Source of the DNA: Vicinamibacterales bacterium | Lineage (GTDB): Bacteria; Acidobacteriota; Vicinamibacteria; Vicinamibacterales; Fen-181 | Reading direction: 5' to 3' | Length of the DNA: 64,000 nt | NCBI GenBank assembly: GCA_036504215.1 | Contig: DASXVO010000028.1 | Location: forward strand, 1-64,000 | Shown here: positions 41,974-50,886 of the stretch, one piece after another | Layout: the number at the start of each line of letters is the position of its first letter | Numbering within the stretch: the first letter of the stretch is position 1 | Notes under the pieces: generated by a model | The model's input: the letters and a program-made list of their open reading frames with translations, nothing else | Databases searched by the model: none | What the model was told of the DNA's origin: nothing | Program-made: the position numbers and the translations under genes

Positions 41974-43649
41974 TCGACGAAGGTCACCTTGTTGATCTCG
42001 CGGAGCGATGTCACGCCCTGCATCACGCGCTCCACGGCCGACTCGCGCAGGAACCGCATCCCCTCGTCGCGCGCCGCCTTCTTGACTTCCGTGTTGGGAC
42101 GCTTGGCAAGAATCATCTCCCGAATCCGGTCCGAGAGGTCAAGCAATTCGCAGATGGCCTGCCGCCCCTTGTAGCCGGTTCCCCCACACTCGATGCACCC
42201 CTTGCCCTCGTAGAAGACGTGCGTCTGCTCCATCGCCGGATCCAGGCCGGACTCCATGAGCAGCGAGGCGCCGATCTTCACCGGGCGCTTGCAGTGCGGG
42301 CAGATCGTCCGAACCAGCCGCTGCGCGAGCACGCAGTTGAGCGCCGAAATGAACTGGTACGCCTCGACGCCCATGTTGAGGAAGCGGCCCAGGACGTCGA
42401 GCACGTTGTTGGCGTGCACCGTGGTGAACACCAGGTGACCGGTCAACGCGGACTGGATCGCGATCTGTGCGGTCTCCGGGTCGCGGATCTCCCCGACCAT
42501 GATCTTGTCCGGGTCGTGGCGGAGAATCGACCGCAGGCCGCGCGCGAAGGTCAGCCCTTTCTTCTCGTTGATCGGGATCTGCGTGATTCCCTGGAGCTGA
42601 TACTCGACCGGGTCCTCGATCGTGATGATCTTGTCCTCGGGCGACTTGATTTCCGAGAGCGCGGCGTAGAGCGTCGTCGTCTTGCCGCTGCCGGTCGGAC
42701 CGGTGACCAGCACCATCCCGTACGGCTCGGCGATGTACTTCCGGAAGCGTCGCAGCTCGGCCTCGGGGAACCCCAGGATGTCGAGACGCAGCTCCGAGAA
42801 CTGCTCGCTGATCGACTCCTTGTCGAGGATGCGGATGACCGCGTCCTCGCCGTGGACGCTCGGCATGATCGACACGCGGAAGTCGATCGTCTTCCCCGGC
42901 ACGCGCAGCTTGAAGCGGCCGTCCTGCGGGACGCGTTTCTCGGCGATGTCGAGCTCCGCCATGACCTTGATGCGGGAGATGATTGCGCCGTGGAACTGCT
43001 TCGCGATCGGCCTCATCGCCGCCTGCAGGACGCCGTCGATCCGGTACTTCACGTACACCGCATCGTCCTGCGTCTCGATGTGGATGTCGCTCGCCCGGCG
43101 CTGGATCGCCGTGAAGATCGTCGAGTCCACCAGCCGGATGATCGGGCTGATGTCGCTCGTCAGTTTCTCGACCGTCAGGCTCTCGTCGCCGTTCTCCTCC
43201 TCCTTGAGGAGCGTGATCTCGAATCCCTCGGTGGCCTCTTCGAGCACGCGCTGCGAGCTCTCGCTCTTCTTGAGGATCGATTCGATCGCATACCTCGCGC
43301 CGACGGTCACCTTCAGCGGCGCGGCGAGCAGCAGCGCCAGCTCGTCGATCATCGGGAGGTCGGTCGGATCGGAGACCACGATGACGAGGGAGCGGCCGTC
43401 GCGGTGATGCGGCACGAAGCCGTAGCGCAGCATCAGATCGGCGGGAATCGATCGGAACAGGTCGTGATCGATCTGGAACTGTTCCAGGTCCACGAACTCC
43501 AGCCCGTAGCGCTCCGCGAGGCGGCGCGCCTGTGCCGCCTCCTCGGTGCGTTCCTCTCCAACCGGTGCAATGCCGTCCGCATAGAACGGGGCGGCCGTGG
43601 TCGTGGCCGCTCCCCGTGGCGATGCCGTGTTCGGAACCCGTGGATCCAC
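41970..43649 (-). CDS. gspE: GspE/PilB-type secretion ATPase
   Basis: 559 residues from a GTG at 43649 with a purine-rich site upstream. An N-terminal GspE domain (about 35-150) precedes the ATPase domain: Walker A GPTGSGKTTTLYAAL, Asp box ITIEDPVEYQLQGITQ, Walker B IMVGEIRDPETA and His box LTGHLVFTTVHAN. Two CxxC pairs (CPHC, CIEC) bind zinc, as in GspE and PilB. It powers pseudopilus assembly. No retraction ATPase PilT is encoded nearby, which favours secretion over twitching. Confidence 0.95.
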   Translation of the reverse strand: MDPRVPNTASPRGAATTTAAPFYADGIAPVGEERTEEAAQARRLAERYGLEFVDLEQFQIDHDLFRSIPADLMLRYGFVPHHRDGRSLVIVVSDPTDLPMIDELALLLAAPLKVTVGARYAIESILKKSESSQRVLEEATEGFEITLLKEEENGDESLTVEKLTSDISPIIRLVDSTIFTAIQRRASDIHIETQDDAVYVKYRIDGVLQAAMRPIAKQFHGAIISRIKVMAELDIAEKRVPQDGRFKLRVPGKTIDFRVSIMPSVHGEDAVIRILDKESISEQFSELRLDILGFPEAELRRFRKYIAEPYGMVLVTGPTGSGKTTTLYAALSEIKSPEDKIITIEDPVEYQLQGITQIPINEKKGLTFARGLRSILRHDPDKIMVGEIRDPETAQIAIQSALTGHLVFTTVHANNVLDVLGRFLNMGVEAYQFISALNCVLAQRLVRTICPHCKRPVKIGASLLMESGLDPAMEQTHVFYEGKGCIECGGTGYKGRQAICELLDLSDRIREMILAKRPNTEVKKAARDEGMRFLRESAVERVMQGVTSLREINKVTFVE

Positions 43650-43685
43650 GCGCGTCCTCTCTCACCCGACCCTGGAAACCGGCCG

Positions 43686-44900
43686 CTATGCAGGCCCGAC
43701 AACCGACGACAACTGGAACAAGGGCATGTACAGCGCCAGCAGCAGACCTGCGATGACCAGCCCCATGACGACCAGCAAGACGGGCTCGACCAGCGTGACG
43801 AACCGTCCGAGGTCCGTCTCGATTTCCTCGTCGTAGAAGTCCGCCAGGCTGTTGAGCATCTCCTGAAGCGCGCCCGTCGCTTCCCCCACCTCGACCATCT
43901 TGATGGCGACATCCGGAAACACGTGTCGGGCCGCCATGGCGGCGGCGAACGGCTCGCCCTCGCGCACCCGGTGGCCCACCATCTCCAGCGCCGCCGCCAT
44001 CGATCGATTGCCGATGGAGCGGCTCGCAATCTCGATCGCGTTCACGAGCGGGATTCCGCCCCCGAGCAATGTGGCCAGCGTACGCGCCAGTTGAGACGTC
44101 GAGAACCTGCGCACGGTTGGACCAACTGCGGGCAGCCGCAACAGCAGCCGGTCGAACCGCTCGCGCTGTCCGGGACGGTGCAGCCAGGTATTGATGCCGA
44201 GCGCGAGGCCGGCCAGCACGATCAGGATCGGCAGCCACTGCGACCGGATGGCATCCGACAGCGCGACGATGGCCCGCGTGACCAGCGGCAGTTCGTGGCC
44301 GAACTGTCCGTAGAAGTCCGAGAAGGCGGGAACCACACGAATCACGATGATCCCCACGACCGCACACGCCAGCGCGAGCAACACCGTCGGGTAGATGAGG
44401 GCCGACAACGTTCGGCGGCGCACTGCCGAGAGCACCTTCACGTACGCCACATAGCGGCGCAGCACCGCTTCGAGGCTGCCGCTCTTCTCGCCGGCCAGCA
44501 ATGAGGCCGTGTACACGCCCGGGAACAGATCGCCACGCGCGGCAAACGCATCGGACAGGGCGGTGCCGGCACGCACCTCCTCGTGGACCTCGTCGAGCAC
44601 CCTCTTGAGCAGCGGCGAACTGGTCCGCTGGCGAAGGATGTCGAGCGACTGCACGAGCGGCATTCCGGCCTTCAGCAGGGTGGCCAGTTCCTGGTTGAAG
44701 ACCACGAACTCACGGGCCGGTATCGAACGCCGGGCCGGCAGCCGCGGGGACCATCCGCCGATGGCGTGGCGCGGCCGCAAGGCCAGCACGCACAGGCCCT
44801 TCTGCTCGAGGTCGCGGCGCAGCCGCTCCTCGCTATCGGCAGCGTAAATCCCCTCGGAGATCTCGCCGCCCGGAGACGAGAGCCTACAGCGGAATTCCAT
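43686..44900 (-). CDS. gspF: GspF/PilC-type inner-membrane platform protein
   Basis: 404 residues from the ATG at 44900, which matches the usual MEFRCR-type start; a TTG seven codons upstream is the alternative. Two T2SSF domains repeat: FVVFNQELATLLKAGMPLVQ with LLAGEKSGSLEAVLRRY, then FSTSQLARTLATLLGGGIPL with MVEVGEATGALQEMLNSLAD. Three membrane helices follow the standard layout. It is the platform to which GspE docks. It is the first gene of the operon. Confidence 0.94.
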   Translation of the reverse strand: MEFRCRLSSPGGEISEGIYAADSEERLRRDLEQKGLCVLALRPRHAIGGWSPRLPARRSIPAREFVVFNQELATLLKAGMPLVQSLDILRQRTSSPLLKRVLDEVHEEVRAGTALSDAFAARGDLFPGVYTASLLAGEKSGSLEAVLRRYVAYVKVLSAVRRRTLSALIYPTVLLALACAVVGIIVIRVVPAFSDFYGQFGHELPLVTRAIVALSDAIRSQWLPILIVLAGLALGINTWLHRPGQRERFDRLLLRLPAVGPTVRRFSTSQLARTLATLLGGGIPLVNAIEIASRSIGNRSMAAALEMVGHRVREGEPFAAAMAARHVFPDVAIKMVEVGEATGALQEMLNSLADFYDEEIETDLGRFVTLVEPVLLVVMGLVIAGLLLALYMPLFQLSSVVGPA

Positions 44901-44949
44901 CGCAAGCCATTGTGACGTCAATAATTGGCATGACGTTGGTAATGAGTTG

Positions 44950-44958
44950 ATTATACCA
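44950..44958 (-). promoter_or_regulatory. Extended -10 promoter for the gspF operon
   Basis: On the - strand TGGTATAAT (44958-44950) combines a perfect TATAAT with the TGn extension, in an AT-rich patch. The -35 position has no good match. The leader would be about 43 bases. Confidence 0.55.
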
Positions 44959-44963
44959 AGTTT

Positions 44964-44981
44964 CTGCCGGGCTTCCGGCAG
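44964..44981 (-). terminator. Hairpin after the lytic transglycosylase gene
   Basis: CTGCCGG / CCGGCAG form a perfect 7-bp stem with a 4-base loop, 33 bases after the stop of the gene at 45015-45680 and just before the gspF promoter. No T-tract is seen. Confidence 0.4.
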
Positions 44982-45014
44982 GGCGCCCGCGGCCGGCGCC
45001 GCCGATCCCGGCGA

Positions 45015-45680
45015 CTAGCGCGCGGGGAGGCGACCGAGGAGGCCAAGCACCTGGCGCACGTAGTTTTGCGTTTCTGGATAGGGCGGGATGCCACGGAAGC
45101 GTTCGACGGCTGCCTCGCCGGCGTTGTACGCCGCCAGGGCCAGCGAAAGATCGAATCGTGCGAGCAGCGTCTTCAGATGCTTGGTGCCGGCCTCGATGTT
45201 CGCACCAGGATCGTACGGATTCTCCACGGCGTAGCGCTGCGCCGTATCCGGCATGAGTTGCATCAGGCCCATGGCCCCCTTCCGGGAACGCGCCCTGGGC
45301 TGATAGGCCGATTCCACCTGGATGACCGCCCGTACGAGTCTGGGATCAATCCCCTCGCGAGCGGCCGCTCTGTCGATGACCTCCGCGTAGGGTACTGGGA
45401 GCAACGCCTCCGTACCGAGCGCCGGCACCGTTGTCTCCGGCGCTGGATACGGCACTTCGTCGGGGGCAATCCGCTCAACCAGCGCGGACTCGCATGTGAT
45501 CTCCCCGCCCGTCCTGAGCGTCAGCACGATCGACGGACCATCAAGGCGATGCGAGCGGACAGACAGCGTCCGGCCGCTCGAGAGGAAGACCAGTTCGGCC
45601 GCGCACACGCCTCCGGTCGCCTGCCACGCCAGCAGGACGACGCCCGCCGTCCAGAGTGCTCGCCGGAGGGTCTGTCCCAT
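45015..45680 (-). CDS. Lytic transglycosylase (SLT domain)
   Basis: 221 residues with a signal peptide (about 1-28). The first 90 residues form a small beta-rich region. The SLT domain (about 95-215) has the catalytic glutamate in VIQVESAYQPRARS, then KGAMGLMQLMPDTAQRYAV and LALAAYNAGEAAVERFRGIP. It cleaves the MurNAc-GlcNAc bond to form 1,6-anhydro products. Such enzymes often sit beside envelope-spanning machines, and this one lies directly upstream of the secretion operon, so it may open the wall for it. Confidence 0.9.
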   Translation of the reverse strand: MGQTLRRALWTAGVVLLAWQATGGVCAAELVFLSSGRTLSVRSHRLDGPSIVLTLRTGGEITCESALVERIAPDEVPYPAPETTVPALGTEALLPVPYAEVIDRAAAREGIDPRLVRAVIQVESAYQPRARSRKGAMGLMQLMPDTAQRYAVENPYDPGANIEAGTKHLKTLLARFDLSLALAAYNAGEAAVERFRGIPPYPETQNYVRQVLGLLGRLPAR

Positions 45681-45708
45681 GTCCTCCCAGCTTACCGCAT
45701 TCGCACGA

Positions 45709-46581
45709 CTACTTGGGCTGGACGAATGCGTGATAGACGCACAAGCCGAGCTCCCGGTTGTCCGACTGTGCGCCGTTGCTCGCGACGGTCGGCACGAACG
45801 TCTTGTCGGCGTGCAACTTCAACTCGACTTGCTCAGCCTGTCCGAACTGCGCTGCGGTGATGGCGATCTGCCTCAACTCCCGGTTCGGTGCCAGCGTGAA
45901 GGCCGAGATCAGTTGGTCGCCGACGCTCACCGTCACGGCCTGGGGCTCTGCCAGCAGTTTGGGCTGGCCGCCGAGTTCCAGGAAGAAGATCGAGTCCTTC
46001 TTGGGGTTCTTGAAGCTGATCGTCGAATCCTTCTTCGTCCAGTGCCACTCGTTGCCCGGATTGTCCGGCGCCGTTTCCGTCAGGTGCCAGCCGTCCTTGA
46101 ACGTCAGATAGAGGTTCTCGGTCTGGGGCAGGACCTGAATCTTCATCATCCGATATGCGTGCTGCCCCTTGTCGGCGGCCGCCAGTACCAAACGCTTGCC
46201 GCCCTTGTTGTACAGACCAATGTCGATCGTGGCCTCGCCGACATACGGGTAGACGGGAACGAACAGCAGCCGGTTGTATTTAATCGTCTGACCTGGCTTC
46301 CACTGCGTGGTCGGCGTCGGGGGAAAATGGTCGTCGGTCCACATCATCTCGTCGTCCGCATCGACGAAGTGGACGAAGACGCGGTAGTCCTCGGTGAAGG
46401 CCGGGGCGTTCTGCGCCACCTTGAATTCGTAGGTGATGTTGAGCGGGCTGCCGAGCGGCACGCGGAGATGGTCGAGTGCCAGTGTGGGCGTTGCAACGGG
46501 CGGTTCGTTGGCTGACTTGCGGCAGCCGACCGCGACCACGGTCAACGCGATGAGAAACCAGGCGAACACGCGACTCTTCAT
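45709..46581 (-). CDS. Lipoprotein of unknown function
   Basis: 290 residues from the ATG at 46581. The signal peptide ends at Cys20 (VVAVGCRKS). The mature protein is mostly predicted beta, with a first half centred on EDYRVFVHFVDADDEMMWTDDHFPP, which resembles the immunoglobulin-like domains of glycan-processing and GtrA-type glycosyltransferase-associated proteins. The second half (SISFKNPKKDSIFFLELGGQ) is unrecognised. It lies 28 bases upstream of the SLT gene in the same direction, so they may share a transcript. I do not assign a function. Confidence 0.75.
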   Translation of the reverse strand: MKSRVFAWFLIALTVVAVGCRKSANEPPVATPTLALDHLRVPLGSPLNITYEFKVAQNAPAFTEDYRVFVHFVDADDEMMWTDDHFPPTPTTQWKPGQTIKYNRLLFVPVYPYVGEATIDIGLYNKGGKRLVLAAADKGQHAYRMMKIQVLPQTENLYLTFKDGWHLTETAPDNPGNEWHWTKKDSTISFKNPKKDSIFFLELGGQPKLLAEPQAVTVSVGDQLISAFTLAPNRELRQIAITAAQFGQAEQVELKLHADKTFVPTVASNGAQSDNRELGLCVYHAFVQPK

Positions 46582-46720
46582 GGCAACTCCGCTAGATTGC
46601 TGTCGGACCGAGAACCTGTGGCGTCGAATAGACGAAGGCAATTCATGGTAGCCCAGGAGTGGAACTGGAGGCAAACCGAGCTTTACCATTGAGGTGGAAG
46701 GACTTGCAGTCGCGGAATGA

Positions 46721-46750
46721 TTGACCAGCGCTGCGGCCGCATGGTATGGT
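46721..46750 (+). promoter_or_regulatory. Candidate promoter for the LysM transglycosylase gene
   Basis: TTGACC (46721-46726) and TATGGT (46745-46750, preceded by TGG) are 18 bases apart. The start codon at 46902 is about 145 bases further on, so the leader is long. The rest of the 320-base divergent spacer (46582-46901) shows no gene or repeat that I can see. Confidence 0.4.
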
Positions 46751-46901
46751 TCGGTCGCATTGTCACTGCCGCGTTCACGGTGCCCGCCCCCCGGCGCCGC
46801 GCGGTGTCTCCTTGCCCGACCCGAAATCTGCGGCGCGTGTTCAGGCGTCGTCCCGAATTTTCGTCCGATCCCAGCGGGTCGGGCCTGCCGGGGAGTTCTC
46901 A

Positions 46902-48647
46902 ATGGTCTTGCGTGACGCGCGGCCGGTATTTGCAGTGGCCGTGCTTGCCACGACGATCGCAGGGTGTTCGACGCGGTCGCACGCGCGTCTGCCGGTGGTT
47001 GCGCCCCCGCCGGTCGTGGCGCAGCGGGCGCAGCCCACTCCGCCACTCGCAGCGCCCGCCGACCCGATCGCGACGCTCATCCAGTCCTCACAACGGCACT
47101 TCGAGGCGGGACAGCAGGAACTGTCCATCGGCCACCTGGATCGGGCCAAGCAGGAATTCAACCAGGCGGTCGACGTGCTGCTGCAGTCACCCTATGGCGC
47201 GCGGTACGACGCCCGACTCCGGGAGCACTTCGATCGCCTCGTGGATCGGATCAGCGCGTACGAGGTCGTCGCCCTCGCCGAGGGCGACGGGTTCACCGAG
47301 AAACGGTACGAGCCGGCCCCGATCGACACGCTCCTCGATCTGTCGACGACGCCACCGTCATCGCCGTCGGATGCGTTGAAGCAGGCCGTCGCGTCGGACC
47401 TGCGGAGCACGACGCACGACATCGCCATTCCGCTGAACGCCCGGGTGTTGGAGTACATCGAGTTGTTCCAGGGGCGTCTGCGGGAATGGTTCGGGACCGG
47501 CCTCCGACGTGGCGCCCGCTATCTCCCGATGATCCAGCAGGTGTTCAGAGCGGAAGGCCTTCCGCTCGATCTCGCCTACGTCCCCCTCATCGAAAGCGCC
47601 TTCAATCCGAACGCCGTGTCGCGCGCGAAAGCCAAGGGCGTATGGCAGTTCATGGCCGGAACCGCCCTCGAGCACGGGCTCAAGCGCGACTGGTACGTGG
47701 ATGAACGCTCGGATCCCGAAAAAGCCACACGCGCCGCCGCCCGGTACCTGGAAACCCTGGCGACCCTCTTCGACGGCGACTGGCACCTGGCGCTCGCCTC
47801 CTACAACGGCGGACCGGGCCTCGTGCAGCGTGCCGTCAAGCGAACCGGGCTGGTCGATTTCTGGTCGCTGTCTCAGATGCCAAAGGCGCTGCCGCGGGAG
47901 ACGCGAGAGTACGTCCCGATGATCCTCGCAGCGGTCGTCATCGCACGCAATCCCGCCCAATACGGTTTCGACCTGGTCCCGAGTGCGCCTGTCGAGTACG
48001 ACAAGGTGAAGGTGCCGCGCCCCGTGGACTTGCGCCGAATTGCCGAGTGGGCAGGGGTCAACGTGTCGGATATCCAGGAACTCAACCCGGAACTCCGACG
48101 CTGGACGACGCCGGTGCGCTATCCGGACTACGAGGTCAAGGTCCCCCGGGGGACGGCCGGGACCGTCGAGGAACGGCTGGCGGAGCTTGCGCCGACCGAT
48201 CTCGCCGCATTGAAGCGGTACACCGTGAAGAAGGGCGAGACACTGGTTTCGATCGCCAACAAGCTCCGTGTCAGCCGCGTCGATCTGGCCGACGCAAACT
48301 ACCTGTCGACCAAGGCCCGGGTCTCCCCAGGTCAGAACCTGATCATTCCGGTCGAACCCACGCTGCTCCTGGCCGGTCGGCCGGATCGTCCGGCCCCGCT
48401 CGCAGAGTCGCGCCCGGCGGCCTCTTCGGAGAGACTGGTCCTGCAGACGCCGTCAGGCGATCTGTCCGAGCGCGTCAGACTGGTCTACCGGGTGAAGTCC
48501 GGCGACACGTTGTACTCGGTGGCGCGCGTCTACCAGACGAGCGTGGCCTCGCTCAAGCAGTGGAACAGCCTGCGAGACGACCGGCTCGTCCCGGGCGCTC
48601 GCCTGACAATCTTCGCGTCACGCGGCTACCAGGCGCAGCATCACTGA
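46902..48647 (+). CDS. MltD-like lytic transglycosylase with LysM domains
   Basis: 581 residues from the ATG at 46902 (GGGAG upstream), which starts a lipoprotein signal ending at TTIAGC. The SLT domain (about 210-345) has LPLDLAYVPLIESAFNPNA with catalytic Glu, KAKGVWQFMAGTALEHGL and LALASYNGGPGLVQRAV. Two clear LysM peptidoglycan-binding repeats follow, near 435-480 (YTVKKGETLVSIANKL) and 525-570 (YRVKSGDTLYSVARVY). A weaker region between SLT and LysM may be another. It is an outer-membrane-anchored wall hydrolase of the MltD type. Confidence 0.92.
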   Translation: MVLRDARPVFAVAVLATTIAGCSTRSHARLPVVAPPPVVAQRAQPTPPLAAPADPIATLIQSSQRHFEAGQQELSIGHLDRAKQEFNQAVDVLLQSPYGARYDARLREHFDRLVDRISAYEVVALAEGDGFTEKRYEPAPIDTLLDLSTTPPSSPSDALKQAVASDLRSTTHDIAIPLNARVLEYIELFQGRLREWFGTGLRRGARYLPMIQQVFRAEGLPLDLAYVPLIESAFNPNAVSRAKAKGVWQFMAGTALEHGLKRDWYVDERSDPEKATRAAARYLETLATLFDGDWHLALASYNGGPGLVQRAVKRTGLVDFWSLSQMPKALPRETREYVPMILAAVVIARNPAQYGFDLVPSAPVEYDKVKVPRPVDLRRIAEWAGVNVSDIQELNPELRRWTTPVRYPDYEVKVPRGTAGTVEERLAELAPTDLAALKRYTVKKGETLVSIANKLRVSRVDLADANYLSTKARVSPGQNLIIPVEPTLLLAGRPDRPAPLAESRPAASSERLVLQTPSGDLSERVRLVYRVKSGDTLYSVARVYQTSVASLKQWNSLRDDRLVPGARLTIFASRGYQAQHH

Positions 48648-48811
48648 GGGCCTGCTGAACCGAGGCGACCGGGCGGCAGGAACTGCCAGCTTCCACGGCC
48701 CGGAGCCGTGCACTCTCCGCCACGCGTTCGGGTCATGAGGCGCCAACCCCTCTCTTTTCTGAGGATCTCGCACGGTTCGAGGCCGGGCCGCGGCTTGCAT
48801 CGGCTTGCCGC

Positions 48812-50356
48812 GTGCTCGCCTGCCTGCGCACCGCGGCGGTCTTCGGCGTAGACGCCTATCCCGTGCACGTGGAGGTGGACGTCACGTTCGGCCTGCCCTC
48901 GTTCACGATGGTCGGTCTCCCCGACCCGAGCGTCCGCGAGAGCCGCGACCGCGTGCGCAGTGCCATTCGGAACTCCGGATTCGAGTTTCCGCCGCACCGG
49001 ATCACGGTCAACCTGGCCCCGGCCGACGTCCGCAAGGCCGGCTCGTCGTTCGACCTCCCGATCGCCCTGGGTGTACTGGCCGCGAGCGGCGTGGTCGAAC
49101 GGCGCCGTGTCGACGATATCGTCCTGCTCGGTGAACTCTCGCTCGATGGGGGCATCCAGGCAACGCGCGGTGTGCTCCCGATCGCGGCGGCCGCGCGGCG
49201 CGAGGGTCTGAGCGCCATCCTGCTCCCGTCGGGCAACGCCCAGGAAGCGGCCATCGTCCAGCCGTTGCAGGTCATGCCGGTGGACTCGCTGGCGCAGGCC
49301 GTGGAGGCGCTGAACGCCCCGGCGGCCTGGCCCGGACCGCCCTCGACGGTATCGAACGCTCCCGAGGCGCGCGCCGACGCGGTCGATTTCGCCGAGGTGC
49401 GCGGGCAGGCGTTGGCCCGCCGGGCGCTCGAAGTGGCGGCGGCCGGGGGCCACAACGTGTTGCTCATCGGTCCGCCGGGCGCCGGCAAGACGATGATGGC
49501 GAGACGCGTGCCGGGCATCCTGCCGCCGTTGTCGTTCGACGAGGCGATTGAGTCCACATCCATCCACTCCGTGTGCGGGCTGCTGCCTCCGGGCGCCGGC
49601 CTCCTGATCGAACGTCCGTTCCGCGCGCCGCACCACACGATCTCCGACATCGCGCTCGTCGGCGGCGGGTCGCTGCCCCGCCCGGGCGAGATCAGTCTCG
49701 CGCACAACGGCGTGCTGTTCCTCGACGAACTGCCGGAGTTCGACCGCCGGGTCCTGGAGGTCCTGCGCCAGCCGCTCGAGGAAGGCCGGATCGCCGTGGC
49801 GCGCGCGGCGCGGACCGCGGTCTTCCCTGCCAGGTTCATGCTGATCGCGGCGATGAACCCCTGTCCCTGCGGGTTTCTCGGCGACCAGACACGCGTCTGC
49901 CGGTGCACACCGAACGAGATCCAGCGCTACCGCAGCCGCCTGTCGGGTCCGCTGCTCGATCGCCTCGATCTCGTCGTGGAGGTTCCCGCCGTGCCGGCGA
50001 CCGCGCTCGGAGAGGAGGCCGGCGCCGAGTTGTCTGCCGCGATTCGGGCGCGGGTGCTCGACGCGCGGGCGCGACAGGAGGCGCGGAACCTCGTCGCTGG
50101 CGTCCGCGTGAACGCGGCTCTCCAGGGCCGCTGGGTGTTGAGACAGTGTCGGCCGGAGCCGGCCGCGCGCCGCCTGATCGAGCGCGCCGTGCAGCACCTC
50201 GGTCTCAGCGCGCGGGGCTACACGCGGGTGCTCAAGGTGGCCAGGACGATTGCCGACCTCGCCGGCGCGGACACGGTTGCCGCCCAACATGTCGGTGAAG
50301 CGCTGCAGTACCGCACGCAGGAGCCTGATGGACAGGGCCGCCCGTCTTCGAGGTGA
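48812..50356 (+). CDS. YifB/ComM-family Mg-chelatase-like AAA ATPase
   Basis: 514 residues from the GTG at 48812. The N-terminal ChlI-like domain has GLPSFTMVGLPDPSVRESRDRV and ITVNLAPADVRKAGSSFDLP. The AAA core has Walker A GPPGAGKTMMARR, then RPFRAPHHTISD and ELPEFDRRVLEVLRQPLE. A cysteine cluster follows (CPCGFLGDQTRVCRC). ComM is a helicase that promotes branch migration in natural transformation. The 164 bases before it hold nothing that I recognise. Confidence 0.92.
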   Translation: MLACLRTAAVFGVDAYPVHVEVDVTFGLPSFTMVGLPDPSVRESRDRVRSAIRNSGFEFPPHRITVNLAPADVRKAGSSFDLPIALGVLAASGVVERRRVDDIVLLGELSLDGGIQATRGVLPIAAAARREGLSAILLPSGNAQEAAIVQPLQVMPVDSLAQAVEALNAPAAWPGPPSTVSNAPEARADAVDFAEVRGQALARRALEVAAAGGHNVLLIGPPGAGKTMMARRVPGILPPLSFDEAIESTSIHSVCGLLPPGAGLLIERPFRAPHHTISDIALVGGGSLPRPGEISLAHNGVLFLDELPEFDRRVLEVLRQPLEEGRIAVARAARTAVFPARFMLIAAMNPCPCGFLGDQTRVCRCTPNEIQRYRSRLSGPLLDRLDLVVEVPAVPATALGEEAGAELSAAIRARVLDARARQEARNLVAGVRVNAALQGRWVLRQCRPEPAARRLIERAVQHLGLSARGYTRVLKVARTIADLAGADTVAAQHVGEALQYRTQEPDGQGRPSSR

Positions 50357-50445
50357 ACGCCGCGGCGAGGCCACGCGCCACGCCACGCCAAGAGACACCG
50401 CCTGCGTCGATATCCTGTGCCTGCACCGCGCGATGCTGACCATCG

Positions 50446-50484
50446 ATCGCTCCTATTGACATCACACAGGAGCGATGATAGCTT
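50446..50484 (+). promoter_or_regulatory. padR promoter overlapped by a 9-bp inverted repeat
   Basis: TTGACA (50456-50461) and TAGCTT (50479-50484) are 17 bases apart. Perfect arms ATCGCTCCT (50446-50454) and AGGAGCGAT (50468-50476) flank the -35 with a 13-base spacer. A repressor bound there would block the promoter, so PadR autoregulation is likely. The start codon follows the -10 by eight bases, so the transcript may be nearly leaderless. Confidence 0.65.
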
Positions 50485-50491
50485 CTGTGCA

Positions 50492-50857
50492 ATGACCATA
50501 GGAGTACCGGAGTCCAAGAAGTCCGACGTCCTCCAGGGCACCCTCGATCTCATGGTCCTCAAGACCCTCGAGGCCCTGGGACCGCTGCACGGGTACGGTC
50601 TCGCCCGCCGGCTCGAGCAACTGAGTCGCGACGTCCTCCGCCTGAACGAGGGCACCGTCTACACCTCCCTGCTCCGTCTCCAACAGCAGGGCTGGATCGC
50701 CTCCGCGTGGGGCGTCTCCGAGAACAACCGGAAGGCGCGCTTCTACTCCATCACGAGGCGGGGTCGAAAGCAGCTCGTCACCGAAACGGAGAACTGGGAG
50801 CGGATTTCCGGTGTCATCACCCGCCTGCTGCAGCTGGCACCCGGCGGTGACTTCTGA
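50492..50857 (+). CDS. PadR-family transcriptional regulator
   Basis: 121 residues from the ATG at 50492. The winged-helix domain has [32 protein letters not shown] (recognised in pieces) and [24 protein letters not shown]. The C-terminal helices are short, as in PadR-s1 proteins. PadR proteins are usually repressors, often autoregulated. In Acidobacteria such genes frequently precede ADOP permeases, as here; the stop overlaps or abuts the permease start. Confidence 0.93.
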   Translation: MTIGVPESKKSDVLQGTLDLMVLKTLEALGPLHGYGLARRLEQLSRDVLRLNEGTVYTSLLRLQQQGWIASAWGVSENNRKARFYSITRRGRKQLVTETENWERISGVITRLLQLAPGGDF

Positions 50858-50886
50858 TCGCGCGCTTCTCGGCATTCCTGGCCAGA

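Noticed and set aside
41913-44504. 863-codon frame opposite gspE and gspF
   Set aside because: The - strand products are clear secretion proteins, and the + strand frame shows no recognisable domain.
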